Assembly (NCBI GenBank): GCA_029558535.1
Contig: JAKQEK010000292.1
Coordinates: 39,422-103,421, forward strand
Direction of reading: 5' to 3'
Length of the DNA stretch: 64,000 nt
Source: Bacteroidota bacterium
GTDB lineage: Bacteria; Bacteroidota; Bacteroidia; Bacteroidales; ML635J-15
Shown here: in pieces, positions 8,649-19,612 of the stretch
Position numbering within the stretch: position 1 is the stretch's first letter
How the letters are laid out: every line of letters starts with the position of its first letter
Notes under the pieces: model-generated
Database searches by the model: none
Told to the model about the DNA's origin: nothing
What the model saw: the letters and a program-made list of their open reading frames with translations, nothing else
Position numbers and translations under genes: made by a program

Positions 8649-11600
8649 TTAATTCTTAACAATTCTGAAATTATGTATTTCATTCCCATAACTTAGTTTC
8701 AATATGTATATTCCGGCATCTATGTCAGGATTTAGTTTTATGGTCTGATTTCCTGAATTTGCATTATAGATCGTCTCTTCATAAACAAATTGTCCCAGCA
8801 TATTCACTATTGAGTATTTAACTTCACCACCAATATTTAAAAAGAAGTCAATATTTATTTCATCATTGAAAGGATTTGGATAAGCCATAGGATCGTTGAT
8901 AACAGTATTTACTACTCCTGAGATATTATCACAATATACAATATTCGAATAAGCTTCGTCGTAATATTCCCCATCACCCGGTGAGCAACCGTCAATTCTG
9001 CGCACTTTAATTCTGTAATAAGTACCATCTTCGTCAGGGTTCATTTCAACATAATTGAATGTGCTGTACAAAACAGAGTCAACAACTTCTAGAGTTTCAG
9101 GACTATCTCCACTCATAATAAAATAGTACACTACAAAAAATCCCTGGTATCCTGCCCAGTTTAAATAACACACTCCGTTATTATCAGAAACTACATTTAA
9201 TAAACATGTCCTGTGGTGGACGGAATAATCACTCTCTGCTCCACAAGAATCTACTGAAGTTATACGGTATTTATAATATTGATCAGATGGACTTACGTCG
9301 AAGTCTTCATAAATAGCCGGTTCTGTAAAATCAAGATCAGTGATAAATTCAAATCCGTCCCCAGCATCACGGTATATCTTATATAATTCGGTTCCCTGAT
9401 TAGGCGTTTTCTCCCACATAATTTTAATTGTTTCATCATCTGTTACAGTTGCAAGATTTATCTCTTCATCGTTGAACACTGTGCTTACTACAACAAATAC
9501 AGTGTCGCCCAAATGACAACCTGTTGCATCAACGACTTCAACAAAATACAGATCTTCGTTCTCAACTTCGATTGTTGGATTTGTCGATCCGGTACTCCAA
9601 TGGTAAGAAACAAATGTTCCGGGATTTAGAATCAATGTGTTTCCATAACATATATAGGCATACTCATCAAAGTAGCCGATATCAAGCATTTCTGGTTCAG
9701 ACACTGTTTCTTCAAGTATTTCTGTACAATCTGTAGGATCTGTAACAGTTACTGACCATGTGCCGGTACCTACATTAGTAGCAATATTGGTATTACCTGC
9801 GATTCCACCCTCCCAATTGAAAGTATATCCTAAGCCGGAACCTCCGTCAACAATAACTGTTATTGTTCCGTTTTCAAGTCCGTTACAAGTCATATCTGTT
9901 GAAGTAATCTCATAAACATGTGGAACAGCCTGTGTAAGTGTTGCATAAGCCGTGTCGTAACAGTAATAACTATCTCTGCAGATTATATAATAATCTCCGC
10001 CTGTAAGTCCGGTAATGTGAGGGTTAACACCTATTATTTCATCATTATCATTATACCAATAATATGCACTGTATATTCCGGTTCCACCTGTTGCAGCAGC
10101 GAGTAGCTCTCCATCATCATAACCTGCACAGGTTATAGGAGTAATCGTAATATTTACATCAAGTAATGGCGATTGATTAATCAGATAACTTGAATATGTC
10201 TCACAATAGTTTTCGTCTGTTATTGTCAAATGATAAGTGCCACTGCTTAAATCTAGAATATCCTGATCTGTTGAAAAAATACCTCCGACACCTTCTTTAA
10301 CCCATTCATAGCTTAATGTACCTACACCTCCCGAAACTTCAATATCAATCTCTCCGGTTGATTCTCCAAAACAATGAACATGAAGCAAATCTTCGGAAAT
10401 AATATCAATGCCTTCAGGTTCTGTAATCTCATAAGATGCAGAAGTTGAGCAATTATGATCATCACTAACTGTTACATTATAAAATCCTGCAGGAGCATTA
10501 ATAATATCAAACACTCCATTTACATATGTGTCATCATCCCACGTAATTTCGTAAGGTGTAATGCCTCCTATAATAGTAATATCAATAATCCCGCTTAAGT
10601 CACCATAGCAGCTGTTATGTGTAATAGTTTGAGAAATAATTAATTCATCAGGTTGAATAATTTCCTGGGAGCCTGTTTCAGTGCACCCATTTCCATCAGT
10701 TACTGTGTACAAGTAACTACTAGGCTCAAGATTCGAAATAGTGCTTGTGGTTTCTGAATTACTCCAATTGTATGTATATGGAATAGTTCCCCCACTTACT
10801 GATAAAACGATTTGCCCGTCCGCATCATCGAAACATGTTATATTAGTATTGCTTAGATCTATATCCAGCGCTTCCGGTTCGATAATTTCGTTTGACAAAA
10901 TTCTTGAGCATGAGCCTGAATCATAAATAGTTACACTATATATTCCTGATTCTAGATTTGTACGTTCATATAATACTGTGTTAGCATTTTCCCAAATGTG
11001 TGAACCAGAATTACTATATTCCAGAACAATTTCCCCTGAATTATTTCCATTACAAAGGATTTGTGTAATGGTAATATTCGCATCACTAATTAGGTCATAA
11101 TATGGTAAATAAATCACAGAATCAGCAATAATATTACCTAACGCATTTTTTATTAAGATATGTTTGAGTCCACCCGACTGTGAATTAAATATTGCTGAAG
11201 CTTGCCAATTTTCACCATTATCAACGGAATAAGATGTCCCTGCAGGAGAAGTAATGTCAATAGTTCCATCGTTTGTCTCGTGACAACTTGGGGAGGTTAA
11301 ATCAGCAGTAATATCTGATGTGCAGTTAAGACATATTTTTGCTAAACCTTGGTCTGTTGAGCCAACCCAAAGATAATTATCATCAAATGAAGTTGAAAGA
11401 AAAGATACATCAAAAGAAACAGGATATGGTACCCAAATGCCATTATATAACTGGACTTCTCCATTCTCGAATGAACAGACAATACCTGTAGGAATTTCAA
11501 CTATTGATCCCATGTTCGCTGTACCTGAGTATGGGTGTAGTACACAATTAGAAATAGTTAAACCATCCTCAAAATATCTTAATGTATAGTCTGTCCCAAA

Positions 11601-13115
11601 ATATTGTCCGGTTGTGTTATTTAGGCATTTTGCTCCTGCAAAATCTTGAGATTCTGCACATCCAGATAACGTAGCGTCAGTAAATATGGCACTTTCGTAA
11701 AACTGTATTGCAGTATTCATAATAAACCAAAGTCTTCCGTTTTCAAAATGGATCTCATCAACATTGTTATCAATCAATCCGTCAGTAGTGCTAATCTCAC
11801 CTGAAACAACCCCTGCTGTAATAATTGTTACTTTATTTTGTGTGGAGACATAAACGATACCCGTATTATCTGATGTTATACTATTCACATACGAGTTTGT
11901 CAGACCTTCACCGGTATTTATTTGTGTAATTGTTCCACCATTAATTTTATTTAACCCATCTACCGTACCAACCCAAACATTTCCATTTATATCTTTGTGA
12001 ATAGCTGTTATTTCATCATTTGATAAACCATCAAGAGCTGTAAATGTTCTCCAGTGTTGGTCATCTATTTTGTTTAAACCGGCAGTTGTACCTACCCATG
12101 TAATATCATCATAATCTGTATAAATTGTGGTGATTTCATCACTTACAAGATTTCGGTTTGTACGGTAGATAATAAAATCATTCTCAAAATCATAAACTGA
12201 AATACCGTTAAAAGGAGATCCACACCATATTTTGTTTTCTCCGGCATGTGTTATAATGTGTTTACTAACTATAGTATTAGTCAATCCATCGTTATAAGTA
12301 TATGTTTCAAAACTAGTCCCGTTATATTTAGTTAATCCGGCAGCTGACCCAATCCAAAGATTTTGATTATAATCCTCTCGTAAACTTAATACATTAGCCG
12401 TCGGCAGACCTTCAGTTGTCGTAATTGATTCCCATTCATGATAATTGTATATTCCAATACCACCATTTGTTGCAACAGCAATATTCCCATTATACAATTG
12501 AATAATTTCATTAACCAATAATCCTGGTAAACCGGTAGTGGTATTGTGAGTTTTAAATGAACTTCCATTATATACAGATAGTCCGTTACCGGTTCCAAAC
12601 CAAACATTATCACTTCTGTCAACAAGAATTGTTTTAACCCCGTTAGAAACAAGCCCATTGTCTGTGTTATATGCTGTCCAAGTTAACCCATCATAATATG
12701 CTACTCCCATATTAGAGGTCCCAATCCAATTATTCCCGTAATTATCTTCTTCTACACACCAGATAATATTTGATGGTAATCCATCTCCCGTAGTCATATT
12801 TGTCCATGTAGCTCCGTTAAATTTTGAAAGTCCGCCTGAAGTGGCAGCATAAACATCTCCGGATGAATGAGCACAAATGTCATATACAATATTACCACCC
12901 AACCCGTCAGCTGTTGTATACGAAGTAAAATTGATGCCATCAAAAACAGTAATGCCACTGATAGTTCCAACCCAGATATTACCATTGATGTCTTCTTCAA
13001 TGCTTCTTACATTATCATTTATCAAAGCTTGTTCGAAAGAATAGTAAGTAGTGTTTTGTGATCTCAGACTTACAAACAAAAATGTGAATGTGAAAATTAA
13101 AATCAGTATTTTCAT
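8649..13115 (-). CDS. Giant secreted protein: Reg_prop propeller, SprB repeats, T9SS domain
   Basis: About 1,488 residues from the ATG at 13115, which directly precedes a signal peptide (MKILILIFTFTFLFVSLRSQ); an ATG at 13145 would add ten residues. Residues about 25-600 are repeats of roughly 40 residues of the type NGNIWVGT..GL..FNG..W, the two-component regulator propeller (Reg_prop) motif, enough for one or two beta propellers. Residues about 610-1150 hold a run of SprB-type repeats (C..NDG.I.....GG..PY.Y.W ... VTD..GC). A fibronectin-like region follows, then a type A T9SS sorting domain (YPNPFNDEI ... AGIYILKL). No kinase domain is attached, so the propeller is probably a binding module of a cell-surface or released adhesin-like protein. 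Confidence 0.88.
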   Translation of the reverse strand: MKILILIFTFTFLFVSLRSQNTTYYSFEQALINDNVRSIEEDINGNIWVGTISGITVFDGINFTSYTTADGLGGNIVYDICAHSSGDVYAATSGGLSKFNGATWTNMTTGDGLPSNIIWCVEEDNYGNNWIGTSNMGVAYYDGLTWTAYNTDNGLVSNGVKTILVDRSDNVWFGTGNGLSVYNGSSFKTHNTTTGLPGLLVNEIIQLYNGNIAVATNGGIGIYNYHEWESITTTEGLPTANVLSLREDYNQNLWIGSAAGLTKYNGTSFETYTYNDGLTNTIVSKHIITHAGENKIWCGSPFNGISVYDFENDFIIYRTNRNLVSDEITTIYTDYDDITWVGTTAGLNKIDDQHWRTFTALDGLSNDEITAIHKDINGNVWVGTVDGLNKINGGTITQINTGEGLTNSYVNSITSDNTGIVYVSTQNKVTIITAGVVSGEISTTDGLIDNNVDEIHFENGRLWFIMNTAIQFYESAIFTDATLSGCAESQDFAGAKCLNNTTGQYFGTDYTLRYFEDGLTISNCVLHPYSGTANMGSIVEIPTGIVCSFENGEVQLYNGIWVPYPVSFDVSFLSTSFDDNYLWVGSTDQGLAKICLNCTSDITADLTSPSCHETNDGTIDITSPAGTSYSVDNGENWQASAIFNSQSGGLKHILIKNALGNIIADSVIYLPYYDLISDANITITQILCNGNNSGEIVLEYSNSGSHIWENANTVLYERTNLESGIYSVTIYDSGSCSRILSNEIIEPEALDIDLSNTNITCFDDADGQIVLSVSGGTIPYTYNWSNSETTSTISNLEPSSYLYTVTDGNGCTETGSQEIIQPDELIISQTITHNSCYGDLSGIIDITIIGGITPYEITWDDDTYVNGVFDIINAPAGFYNVTVSDDHNCSTSASYEITEPEGIDIISEDLLHVHCFGESTGEIDIEVSGGVGTLSYEWVKEGVGGIFSTDQDILDLSSGTYHLTITDENYCETYSSYLINQSPLLDVNITITPITCAGYDDGELLAAATGGTGIYSAYYWYNDNDEIIGVNPHITGLTGGDYYIICRDSYYCYDTAYATLTQAVPHVYEITSTDMTCNGLENGTITVIVDGGSGLGYTFNWEGGIAGNTNIATNVGTGTWSVTVTDPTDCTEILEETVSEPEMLDIGYFDEYAYICYGNTLILNPGTFVSYHWSTGSTNPTIEVENEDLYFVEVVDATGCHLGDTVFVVVSTVFNDEEINLATVTDDETIKIMWEKTPNQGTELYKIYRDAGDGFEFITDLDFTEPAIYEDFDVSPSDQYYKYRITSVDSCGAESDYSVHHRTCLLNVVSDNNGVCYLNWAGYQGFFVVYYFIMSGDSPETLEVVDSVLYSTFNYVEMNPDEDGTYYRIKVRRIDGCSPGDGEYYDEAYSNIVYCDNISGVVNTVINDPMAYPNPFNDEINIDFFLNIGGEVKYSIVNMLGQFVYEETIYNANSGNQTIKLNPDIDAGIYILKLSYGNEIHNFRIVKN

Positions 13116-13235
13116 GTTGTTTAGATTTAACTTTATATTAAGCAAATTTAATAAAAAAATGGAATACTTATATAAAAATAATCGGCTAATGACATGCTTT
13201 ATTAACCGATTATATTTGAAAACTATAAAAGAGAA

Positions 13236-14429
13236 TTATTTCAGTAGAGCCAATGCATTTTTAATGCGATTTAGGGCTTCTAGCATCAGCTCTTCACTAG
13301 TAGCATAAGAAAACCTAAGACATTCCGGAGAACCGAAAGCCGTTCCGCCAACAGTTGCTACATGTCCTTTGTCGAGAAGGTATAGAGCCAAATCGTTGGA
13401 ATCTTTTATAGTATAGTTTTCATATTTTTTATCGAAGAAATACGATACTTCAGGGAATACATAGAAAGCACCTTCAGGTAGATTTGTTTTAAAACCAGGG
13501 ATATCTTTCATAAAGTTAAGAACAATATCTCTACGTTTTTTGAAAATTGCTGTCATTTCTTTGCATTGTTCAGAACCAGCATTTAATGCAGCTTCTGCAG
13601 CCTTTTGTGCAATTGTACATGCACCCGAAGTAAACTGTCCTTGTAATTTTGTGACTGCTTTTGCAATCCATGCTGGAGCTCCGATATATCCTATTCTCCA
13701 ACCTGTCATAGCATATCCTTTTGATACTCCATTTACAACAACAACTCTGTCTTTTATTTCCGAGAATTGAGCAATGCTTTCGTGTTTTCCTACAAAGTTA
13801 ATATGTTCATATATTTCATCAGATAAAACAATAATATTTGGATGTTTTGAAATTACTGATGCTAGATTTTTTAATTCTTCTTTAGAATAAAGGTTTCCAG
13901 TAGGATTAGATGGAGAACTAAAAATTATCGCTCTGGTTTTGGTAGTAATTGCAGATTCTAATTGAGTTGCAGTCATTTTAAAATCCGAATTAATGTCACA
14001 TTTTATTACAACAGGTATGCCTTCTGCAAGTCCTACCATATCAACGTAGCTTACCCAATAAGGTGCTGGTACTATAACTTCATCACCTGGATTTAATATG
14101 GATAGAAAAACATTGATAATAGAATGTTTTGCTCCTGTAGAAACAACGATTTGATCAACAGAATAATCTAAATTGTTCTCCCTTTTGAACTTGTTGACAA
14201 TAGCTTTTCTTAAAGAATCATATCCGGGAACAGGTGGGTAATGAGTAAAATTATCATCAATTGCTTTTTTTGCAGCTTCTTTTATATGTTCTGGAGTGTC
14301 AAAATCTGGTTCTCCTATGCTAAGATTTATTATATCAACCCCTTGAGCTTGAAGGTCTCTGCTTTTTTGAGCCATTGCAAGAGTTGCTGAAACAGCCATT
14401 TTGTTTAATCTGTCTGATACTTTTTCCAT
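13236..14429 (-). CDS. Aspartate/aromatic aminotransferase, class I fold
   Basis: 397 residues, normal for subfamily I-gamma aspartate aminotransferases. SNPTGN and SDEIYEH form the PLP pocket, and VSKGYAMTGWRIGY contains the PLP-binding lysine (Lys237). It exchanges the amino group between aspartate (or another amino acid) and 2-oxoglutarate in the cytoplasm. It probably forms its own transcription unit: a 120-base gap separates it from the secreted protein downstream, and a divergent gene lies upstream. AspB/AspC is the best guess; some relatives also act on prephenate or aromatic amino acids. Confidence 0.9.
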   Translation of the reverse strand: MEKVSDRLNKMAVSATLAMAQKSRDLQAQGVDIINLSIGEPDFDTPEHIKEAAKKAIDDNFTHYPPVPGYDSLRKAIVNKFKRENNLDYSVDQIVVSTGAKHSIINVFLSILNPGDEVIVPAPYWVSYVDMVGLAEGIPVVIKCDINSDFKMTATQLESAITTKTRAIIFSSPSNPTGNLYSKEELKNLASVISKHPNIIVLSDEIYEHINFVGKHESIAQFSEIKDRVVVVNGVSKGYAMTGWRIGYIGAPAWIAKAVTKLQGQFTSGACTIAQKAAEAALNAGSEQCKEMTAIFKKRRDIVLNFMKDIPGFKTNLPEGAFYVFPEVSYFFDKKYENYTIKDSNDLALYLLDKGHVATVGGTAFGSPECLRFSYATSEELMLEALNRIKNALALLK

Positions 14430-14518
14430 ACTAATTGTTTATAAAATTTTATTTGCTAAGATAACATCATAAATTTTAATTATATAATATTGTAAAACAT
14501 AAACTAAAAAAAAATTAT

Positions 14519-15034
14519 ATGTTAACAGAAATTTTGAAAATTACCATCCCTTCATTGGTTGTATTTTTTACAGCTTTATTTGTTTTAAAGACAGTTTTAC
14601 AGAAAGAAAATGAAAATCGTCGTTTGCAGATAGTTCTACAAAACCAAAAGATAATTACTCCTTTGAGATTGCAAGCTTATGAGAGAATAATTCTTTTTCT
14701 TGAGAGAATTTCCCCAAATTCAGTAATTATGAGATTACAAACTCCGAATATGACTGTTCAACAACTTCATAAAGAAATGTTGGTTTTAATTCGTAGTGAG
14801 TTTGAACATAATTTATCCCAACAATTATACTTGTCAGTTGATGCATGGGAACAAATAAGAAATGCAAAAGAAAAGACAGTTAAATTGTTGAATATGTGTC
14901 TTGATGGAATGGATCAGAATGAAAATGCGATTAAATATAGTCAAGTAATTTTTGAAAAGCTTATCGAAATTGAGAAATCACCGACTCAAGAAGCTATAGA
15001 TTTTATTAAAAATGAGATAAAGCAATTGTATTAA
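14519..15034 (+). CDS. Small membrane-anchored protein of unknown function
   Basis: 171 residues. One N-terminal transmembrane helix (about residues 8-26) is followed by a charged, mainly helical cytoplasmic part with LRLQAYERI and later ELIEIEKSPTQEA-like segments. I recognise the general pattern as one seen in Bacteroidota proteins of unknown function but can name no activity. It is transcribed divergently from the aminotransferase and ends two bases before the A-tract of a strong hairpin terminator, so it is monocistronic. Confidence 0.75.
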   Translation: MLTEILKITIPSLVVFFTALFVLKTVLQKENENRRLQIVLQNQKIITPLRLQAYERIILFLERISPNSVIMRLQTPNMTVQQLHKEMLVLIRSEFEHNLSQQLYLSVDAWEQIRNAKEKTVKLLNMCLDGMDQNENAIKYSQVIFEKLIEIEKSPTQEAIDFIKNEIKQLY

Positions 15035-15070
15035 AAAAAAAGCTGCATTTTATTGCAGCTTTTTTTTTAT
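15032..15070. terminator. Bidirectional rho-independent terminator
   Basis: An A-tract, a perfect 7-bp stem (AGCTGCA at 15041-15047 with TGCAGCT at 15054-15060), a 6-base loop and a T-tract. It separates the small membrane protein gene from the convergent giant gene and can work in both directions. Confidence 0.85.
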
Positions 15071-18000
15071 CTTATTAGTGTTACAGTCCCTTGTTCATTA
15101 AATATGGTACCATTCCAGTCTTTAAATTCACAATACCAATGATATAAACCATTCGGTAATATTTCATCTCCTTTTGCTCTACTTCCGTTATCAGTTCCGT
15201 CCCAAGCACCTTCGCTACATGCATCACAAGCAACGTCTGGATCAAACTCGTCTGTTTCAAAAACTAAATTACCCCATCTGTCATAAATAAGCATTTTGAA
15301 ATTGTTTTTATCAATACCATTACCACAAGGCCTCATACAGTCGTTCATTCCATCTCCGTTTGGAGTAAATGATGTAGGCATATAAAATGCAAATTCATTT
15401 TGTACAATAATTGATCTTGTGGTAGTGTCTGTACAATCGTTAATGCTTTCTACAATTAAAGTTATTTCATATTCTCCAATACTTGGATACATGTGGCGTG
15501 GGTTAACAAACAAAGAGCTATCTCCATCACCAAAATACCAATAATTATTGATGGCATCTAGCGAATAATTTGTGAATTCTACTTCGGGAGCAAGCATGGA
15601 AACAATTTCTGGACTAGCGCTGAAGTTTGCAGTTGGACTTTGGTAGATAGTAATCATATTATCTACTGTCCTTTCATGTTTGCAACCAAAGAAATCTCTG
15701 ACCTCAAGGCTTACAGAGTACACGCCAGGATTTTCATAAATATGAATTGGGCTTTTAGATGTTGCAAATCCATTATCCCCAAAATCCCATAAATATGTTT
15801 GTGCTAAATCAGGAGATTGCTCATAGAATTGAGCTGCAAATGGAGGACAACCAGCAATATCTTCAGCGACAAAGACATTTGATGGTTTTGGTCTTACATT
15901 TATTAAAATTGAATCAACAACAGTAGGAGTTCCACACATGTCTGCAAGTTGAATATAATACATTGTTGTAGAGTCAGGATATACACTAAAAGGAGATGGA
16001 ACAACATTACCGTTTTGTAAAGTCATTAGATAAGGTCCTCCGTTTCCTCCTTGAACAGCTACATGAATAATTGCGGGATCTCCGGGACAAATAGTGTCAT
16101 TACTCGTTGTTACTGATAAAATCTCAAGATCCGGATTTACATATACAGTAGATATAACTGGAGAGCTTGAACATCCGTGAGAATCAGTTACAACAAGAGT
16201 GTAAATCGTATTCTGAGTTGGACTAACAACATAAAGATTTGAATTATACACGCTTCCATCATTTCCGCTCCAATGAAAATCATAATATGGAGTTCCACCT
16301 GTTGCCTGGGAAGTCAATGTTGCTGATTGTCCCTGACATATTGTGCGGTTTCCAACAGGTAATACATAAATGGCATCGGGTTGCTCAATAGTAAATGGAG
16401 CTGTAATTCTGCATAAATGATCGTCCAATACAGTTACTGTATATGTGCCAGCATAAGTATTTATTGTTGATTCATCATGACCGTTTGGCCAGAGATATGT
16501 ATAAGGTGGAACCCCTCCTTGTACAAAAATACTAGCTTCTCCGTCATCATAACCATTACATGTTGCCGGTTCTGTTGTATATGTATAAGTTAATTGTGTA
16601 GGTTCTGTAATGATAAACATGTCACTTACAGTACAACCGATAAGGTCAGTGACTGTAACAGTGTAAATGCCTTCACATAAACCATCATAAATATGATTTG
16701 GAGAACCCCAACTGTACTGTAGCGGATATAATCCGCCATGCATAACTATCTCAGCTCGTCCATCGCAGGAGTTGTAGCATCTGTTGTGCTGTAATATTAT
16801 TGAATCTATAACCATTTCGGGGCTTACGGTAACTACAATTGTAGCTATATTGCTTTCGCATCCGTTAGCATCAGTAACAGATACATAATAAGTAGTAGTG
16901 GTATCTGGTGTTAAAGTAAGTGAAGATGAAGCAGGATTATAACCCTCTCCTTGATCCCAGAGATATGTATATGCAGGTGTTCCACCCATAGCCGTTGCTT
17001 GTAAAACCGTTTGGGTACCTTCACAAATAGCTACATTAGATGATGTAACAACTACCAGCTCATCAGGTTGGGTAATATCAATACATTCCATTAAAGTACA
17101 TCCATTGTCATCTTGTACTGTAACACAATAGTTACCTGCAATCAGACCAGTTCTTGAAGAAAGCCCGTTTCCAATATCAGACCATATATAGTATATTGTC
17201 CCTGTTCCACCTGCTGCATCAACAGTTATAGTTCCATCATCGGATTGATAGCAAGTTAAATGTGTAAATGAAATATCATTAATAACCAATTCGGGTGGTT
17301 GATTGATAGTAAAATCTTCACCGGTTGTACAGCCATTTGCATCTATTACTGTGATAGAGTAATCTCCTGCACAAACATTTGCTAAAACACTGGATGAGGC
17401 TGACCATGAATAATCATAAGGTGTTGTTCCTCCGGTTACATTAATTTCTGCACGTCCGTTACAACTCTGGAAACAAGGATCGTCAAATACTTCTAAAGTA
17501 TGCGTCAGCAAAGCGGGATTTATAATATTAACAAGAGTATCAGGTGAATCGCAACCGTTAGCACTTACCTGAAGAGCCATGTAATGAGTCCCTCCCGAAG
17601 TCCAGTATATTTCGTAAGGACCTTGTCCAGAACCACTTACAATTGTTGCTCCATCAAAATCCCAGTTATAAGTTGCTGTAGCATCAACATTTCCAATATA
17701 TGTGATTATACTATGGTCTCCATTACATAAAATCGGATCATAAGTAAATGTTGTTGTAGGAACAGGATAGAATTCAACTATAACCTGATCAGAATTACTA
17801 CAGGTTGGTGTCAGATGTTGTTCAGTCCATTCAAATTCATATACTCCCCAAGTATCTACTGTTGCAGTAGCGTGAGGTGAGTTTTGATTTGCCCAACTGA
17901 CAGTTCCCGGACCACTAATAACAGACCAAGTACCAGTGTTTCCAGTACCAAGAGTAGCATTAAAAGTATAGGTGTCGGTACAAACATGGGCGTCAGTGCC

Positions 18001-19611
18001 AGCTGAAGTAGTGGGGTATTCACAACATAATGCATCGTCAAAATTCCTAACGTGAACTGTTAATGTAGTGTCATATTGACAACCGAAATCATCTACAACT
18101 GAAAAGGTATATGTTTGATCACCGGGTGTAGTCGGATTTGCTGTTGCAGTACCTCCTGAATTTGGATTTATACCATCACCTGACCATGTCATATCATTGG
18201 AATCGTAAGTATGACTCATACTCCATGTATCAACTGGAAGAATGGAATTATCGAAATTCATTGAAACTGCAAATAAAGTACCGTCGTCACTACCCCAGTC
18301 ATCAATTATCACAACACACCACTCTCCGTTAATTGGACAACCAACTAAATCATTAAAATCACCTGTAGGTAAATAATCTCCGGAAGGAATAATGCCTCCA
18401 ATGTCATCACACCAGTCTGTATGACATTGTGTAGCATCCATTGTCCAACAATAATCATATCCTACTCCTGGATTACAGTTGTCCAATTCATCAGGGTTGC
18501 CAAATTCATCTCCTGAACACGGATTACTAGTACTGTAATAATTGATTTCAGCTTGTTGACCATTTGGACATTGTATATAAATCCATACGTCTGCTACCCA
18601 AGAATGTTCAATATTCATACAGACTGATTCCAATTCATCACCTGATTCGATTTCCTGCCCTGGTTGAAAAGCATTTACGTTCCAACAAAACGATTGTGTC
18701 ACTCCTTGGTCATCAGTAATGCATTCCTGAACAACTTGAGTGTCAGTAATAGACATGACCCATGAGTTTGTTGTTACATCACCTGTAAAATTAACATCTT
18801 CGCCGGGACAAACAATTGTCTGATCTTGTGTTATATTTGAAAATGAGGGTGGAATTGAAACTCTTACTCTGAATTGTTCATCATATGTTTCAATACAACC
18901 ATTCGCATCTATAGCGTATAAATCAATAAAAAATCCTCCAGATTCATCAAATGTATATGTAAAATTTGTCATACCAACACCATTAAATTCTGCTGGAGCC
19001 CCAGAAGAACTAACAGACCAGTACCAATCAGTTGTTGCATCAGATTGTGTATATCCATTGCCGCTGTTTGGATATGTACCTTGAGATGTAAAAGTAATGC
19101 TTTCTCCTAAACATATATCTATCCAAAGTGAGTCTGTGTTTGTCACAGTGGGATTTGTTGAGACTAAATCAATAGAATAGTCAAGGCATGGTATACCGCA
19201 TGCAATTGCAATTTGAAAACCAGAAAATGTCGAACTAACATCAGATGAAAAGCGAAGTGTGATACATGTTCCCGTACTCTCAAATATTTGACCCTGTATT
19301 CCTGGGCTTCCAGAAGAAGATATAATTAATGGGGCACTAGTGTTAGTTCCGTCATAAATATATAAATAGTCGTAATTATTTTCAGTTGCAAATGATGTAA
19401 TTGTTAACTCAACCGTAGATCCTGTGTTGCTACAAATTGTAAACACATAATCTTCATAATTTTGATATTGACCTGAGGCCCCACCCGAGTCATAAATAGT
19501 GCCTGTGCAAGTATTAATAGTTGTACCATTTGTTGTGGAGTTCATTAAATATGTCTGTCCCGAAACGGTATAAGTGACAAATAACAAAAATATTATTATG
19601 AAATTTTTCAT
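15067..19611 (-). CDS. Giant secreted protein: CUB, P-like domain, SprB repeats, PKD, CHU_C
   Basis: 1,514 residues with a signal peptide (MKNFIIIFLLFVTYTVSG). Domains in order: a CUB-like domain (about 30-140, YDYLYIYDGT), a beta domain with PKD character, a Cys-rich proprotein-convertase P-like domain (about 310-450, ending WCVVIIDDWG..DGTL), SprB-type repeats (about 720-1190, pattern C..DDG.I.V...GG..PY.Y.W), PKD domains (about 1270-1420, YLWDFGD, YWYFGDG), and a gliding-motility-associated C-terminal domain (FTPNGDGMND ... IYDRWG ... WDGTDNG). That last domain is the CHU_C/type B T9SS signal, which in known cases depends on a PorP/SprF-type partner, and such a gene is at 38-39 kb. Probably a surface adhesin. 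The stop lies within the shared terminator. Confidence 0.9.
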   Translation of the reverse strand: MKNFIIIFLLFVTYTVSGQTYLMNSTTNGTTINTCTGTIYDSGGASGQYQNYEDYVFTICSNTGSTVELTITSFATENNYDYLYIYDGTNTSAPLIISSSGSPGIQGQIFESTGTCITLRFSSDVSSTFSGFQIAIACGIPCLDYSIDLVSTNPTVTNTDSLWIDICLGESITFTSQGTYPNSGNGYTQSDATTDWYWSVSSSGAPAEFNGVGMTNFTYTFDESGGFFIDLYAIDANGCIETYDEQFRVRVSIPPSFSNITQDQTIVCPGEDVNFTGDVTTNSWVMSITDTQVVQECITDDQGVTQSFCWNVNAFQPGQEIESGDELESVCMNIEHSWVADVWIYIQCPNGQQAEINYYSTSNPCSGDEFGNPDELDNCNPGVGYDYCWTMDATQCHTDWCDDIGGIIPSGDYLPTGDFNDLVGCPINGEWCVVIIDDWGSDDGTLFAVSMNFDNSILPVDTWSMSHTYDSNDMTWSGDGINPNSGGTATANPTTPGDQTYTFSVVDDFGCQYDTTLTVHVRNFDDALCCEYPTTSAGTDAHVCTDTYTFNATLGTGNTGTWSVISGPGTVSWANQNSPHATATVDTWGVYEFEWTEQHLTPTCSNSDQVIVEFYPVPTTTFTYDPILCNGDHSIITYIGNVDATATYNWDFDGATIVSGSGQGPYEIYWTSGGTHYMALQVSANGCDSPDTLVNIINPALLTHTLEVFDDPCFQSCNGRAEINVTGGTTPYDYSWSASSSVLANVCAGDYSITVIDANGCTTGEDFTINQPPELVINDISFTHLTCYQSDDGTITVDAAGGTGTIYYIWSDIGNGLSSRTGLIAGNYCVTVQDDNGCTLMECIDITQPDELVVVTSSNVAICEGTQTVLQATAMGGTPAYTYLWDQGEGYNPASSSLTLTPDTTTTYYVSVTDANGCESNIATIVVTVSPEMVIDSIILQHNRCYNSCDGRAEIVMHGGLYPLQYSWGSPNHIYDGLCEGIYTVTVTDLIGCTVSDMFIITEPTQLTYTYTTEPATCNGYDDGEASIFVQGGVPPYTYLWPNGHDESTINTYAGTYTVTVLDDHLCRITAPFTIEQPDAIYVLPVGNRTICQGQSATLTSQATGGTPYYDFHWSGNDGSVYNSNLYVVSPTQNTIYTLVVTDSHGCSSSPVISTVYVNPDLEILSVTTSNDTICPGDPAIIHVAVQGGNGGPYLMTLQNGNVVPSPFSVYPDSTTMYYIQLADMCGTPTVVDSILINVRPKPSNVFVAEDIAGCPPFAAQFYEQSPDLAQTYLWDFGDNGFATSKSPIHIYENPGVYSVSLEVRDFFGCKHERTVDNMITIYQSPTANFSASPEIVSMLAPEVEFTNYSLDAINNYWYFGDGDSSLFVNPRHMYPSIGEYEITLIVESINDCTDTTTRSIIVQNEFAFYMPTSFTPNGDGMNDCMRPCGNGIDKNNFKMLIYDRWGNLVFETDEFDPDVACDACSEGAWDGTDNGSRAKGDEILPNGLYHWYCEFKDWNGTIFNEQGTVTLIR

Positions 19612-19612
19612 A

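Noticed and set aside
12386..13000. Two open frames on the minus strand inside the propeller region (12386-12658, 12794-13000)
   Set aside because: They are out-of-frame shadows of the repetitive propeller repeats of the large gene on the same strand.
8649..19611. Repeated short sequence motifs suggesting a CRISPR-like or tandem DNA repeat
   Set aside because: The repetition is at protein level (Reg_prop and SprB repeats) with varied codons and no fixed spacer length.
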